Positions 63,440 to 64,000 of a DNA stretch of 64,000 nt are shown in pieces. Source of the stretch: Clostridiaceae bacterium (GTDB lineage Bacteria > Bacillota > Clostridia > DUPQ01); the NCBI GenBank assembly GCA_012838235.1, contig DUPQ01000032.1, forward strand, positions 32,190-96,189, given 5' to 3'. Within the stretch, counting starts at the first letter, position 1, and the number at the start of each line of letters is the position of its first letter. The notes beneath the pieces are model-generated. The model searched no databases and had not been told where the DNA came from. It saw only the letters and a list, made by a program, of their open reading frames with translations. The position numbers and the translations under genes were made by a program.

Positions 63440-64000
63440 TGTTAATAGAAAGAATTGTACTGAAGGATTTCAGAAATTACGAATATCAGGAAATATCCCC
63501 CAATAAAGGGATTAATATAATATACGGAAGAAATGCTCAGGGAAAAACCAATATCCTTGAGTCTATTTTTTTGTGCTCCACAGCAAGATCACACAGAACA
63601 AATAAAGATGCGGACCTGATAAGAAATTTACAGCAGGGCTACTCCGTAAGAATTGAAGGAAAAAGAGACGAAGAACCTTTTTCTATAGATATAAATTGTA
63701 CAAAAATATCCTCCAGACAAAATAAAAGAGTTATAAAAGTGAACGATATAACTCTTTCAAAAACAGGACAGCTTATGGGAGTATTGAATAGTGTTATGTT
63801 TTCACCGGAAGATCTTACCGTGATAAAGGAAGGACCGAGCGAAAGAAGAAGATTTCTGGATATTTTAATAAGCCAGATTAATTCGTCATACTTTTACTCT
63901 TTACAGGAATATAACAGGATAATAAAGCAAAAAAATGCACTTCTTAAAAGAGTGTTTGAAACAGGAAAGAACAGCGATCTTATTGATGTATATAATATAA
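63439..64000 (+). CDS. recF: DNA replication/repair protein RecF (partial, 3' end outside window)
   Basis: The ATG at 63439 shares its A with the dnaN stop. The frame stays open to the window end (187 residues). It begins MLIERIVLKDFRNYEYQ and has Walker A YGRNAQGKTNILESIFLCS and VMFSPEDLTVIKEGPSERRRFLD, all diagnostic for RecF, an SMC-like ATPase that helps load RecA at gaps. The usual small S4-domain gene yaaA is missing between dnaN and recF. Confidence 0.95.
   Translation, partial: MLIERIVLKDFRNYEYQEISPNKGINIIYGRNAQGKTNILESIFLCSTARSHRTNKDADLIRNLQQGYSVRIEGKRDEEPFSIDINCTKISSRQNKRVIKVNDITLSKTGQLMGVLNSVMFSPEDLTVIKEGPSERRRFLDILISQINSSYFYSLQEYNRIIKQKNALLKRVFETGKNSDLIDVYNI

Overview
The window looks like the origin-proximal part of the chromosome of a low-GC, anaerobic Clostridia, most likely Lachnospirales or a relative. 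The reasons are the dnaA-dnaN-recF gene order, a complete Na+/H+-translocating Rnf complex (rnfCDGEAB), GTP-dependent PEP carboxykinase, an AraM-type glycerol-1-phosphate dehydrogenase, AGGAGG ribosome binding sites almost everywhere, and many TTATCCACA DnaA boxes. The replication origin lies at about 60.5-62.3 kb. Most genes to its left are on the minus strand, so they are read in the direction of the leftward replication fork.

Left part (0-5.4 kb): the end of a DUF4143-type ATPase, an MFS transporter plus GH2 glycosidase operon, and a two-gene XRE regulator/nucleotidyltransferase module resembling a type IV (AbiE-like) toxin-antitoxin pair. The module is driven by a consensus promoter that contains a perfect palindrome. 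It converges on a 12.2-kb six-gene defence operon (5.6-17.8 kb, minus strand): vsr, drmMII (5-methylcytosine methyltransferase), drmE, drmA, drmB and a NERD-nuclease/superfamily 1 helicase. This is class 2 DISARM in content, but the phospholipase-D gene drmC is absent and the NERD helicase stands in its place. It is the most interesting system in the window. The island ends at a tRNA-Leu gene.

Middle part (18.7-32 kb): carbohydrate and cell-surface genes. These are a clan-A-like glycoside hydrolase, an anchored protein with two similar halves, a GH127 beta-L-arabinofuranosidase with a secreted PPC-repeat protein, an SDR reductase, a zinc-ribbon membrane protein, a PAP2 phosphatase and a padR-DUF1700-DUF4097 envelope-response operon. 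Next come a cluster of three perfect DnaA boxes, gyrA, and the rnf operon (35.4-40.2 kb) ending in an unknown membrane protein. Two tandem paralogous lipoproteins with duplicated promoters follow.

Right part (42.5-64 kb): tRNA-Arg, a DnaD-like protein fused to a DnaI/DnaC-type zinc domain without the AAA+ ATPase, the operon tdh-ispE-acpS-yhaO-yhaN, gtrA, a two-component system, a tandem-PII/DUF1538 pair, tRNA-Ser, G1P dehydrogenase with a DUF819 transporter, a MATE exporter, pckG with a possible leader peptide, and a bipartite oriC flanking dnaA. The downstream half of the origin has a recognisable DnaA-trio element. dnaN and the start of recF follow, with no yaaA between them.

No insertion sequences, integrases, rRNA genes, riboswitches or CRISPR arrays were seen. 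All family names come from reading motifs by eye; no database search was run.
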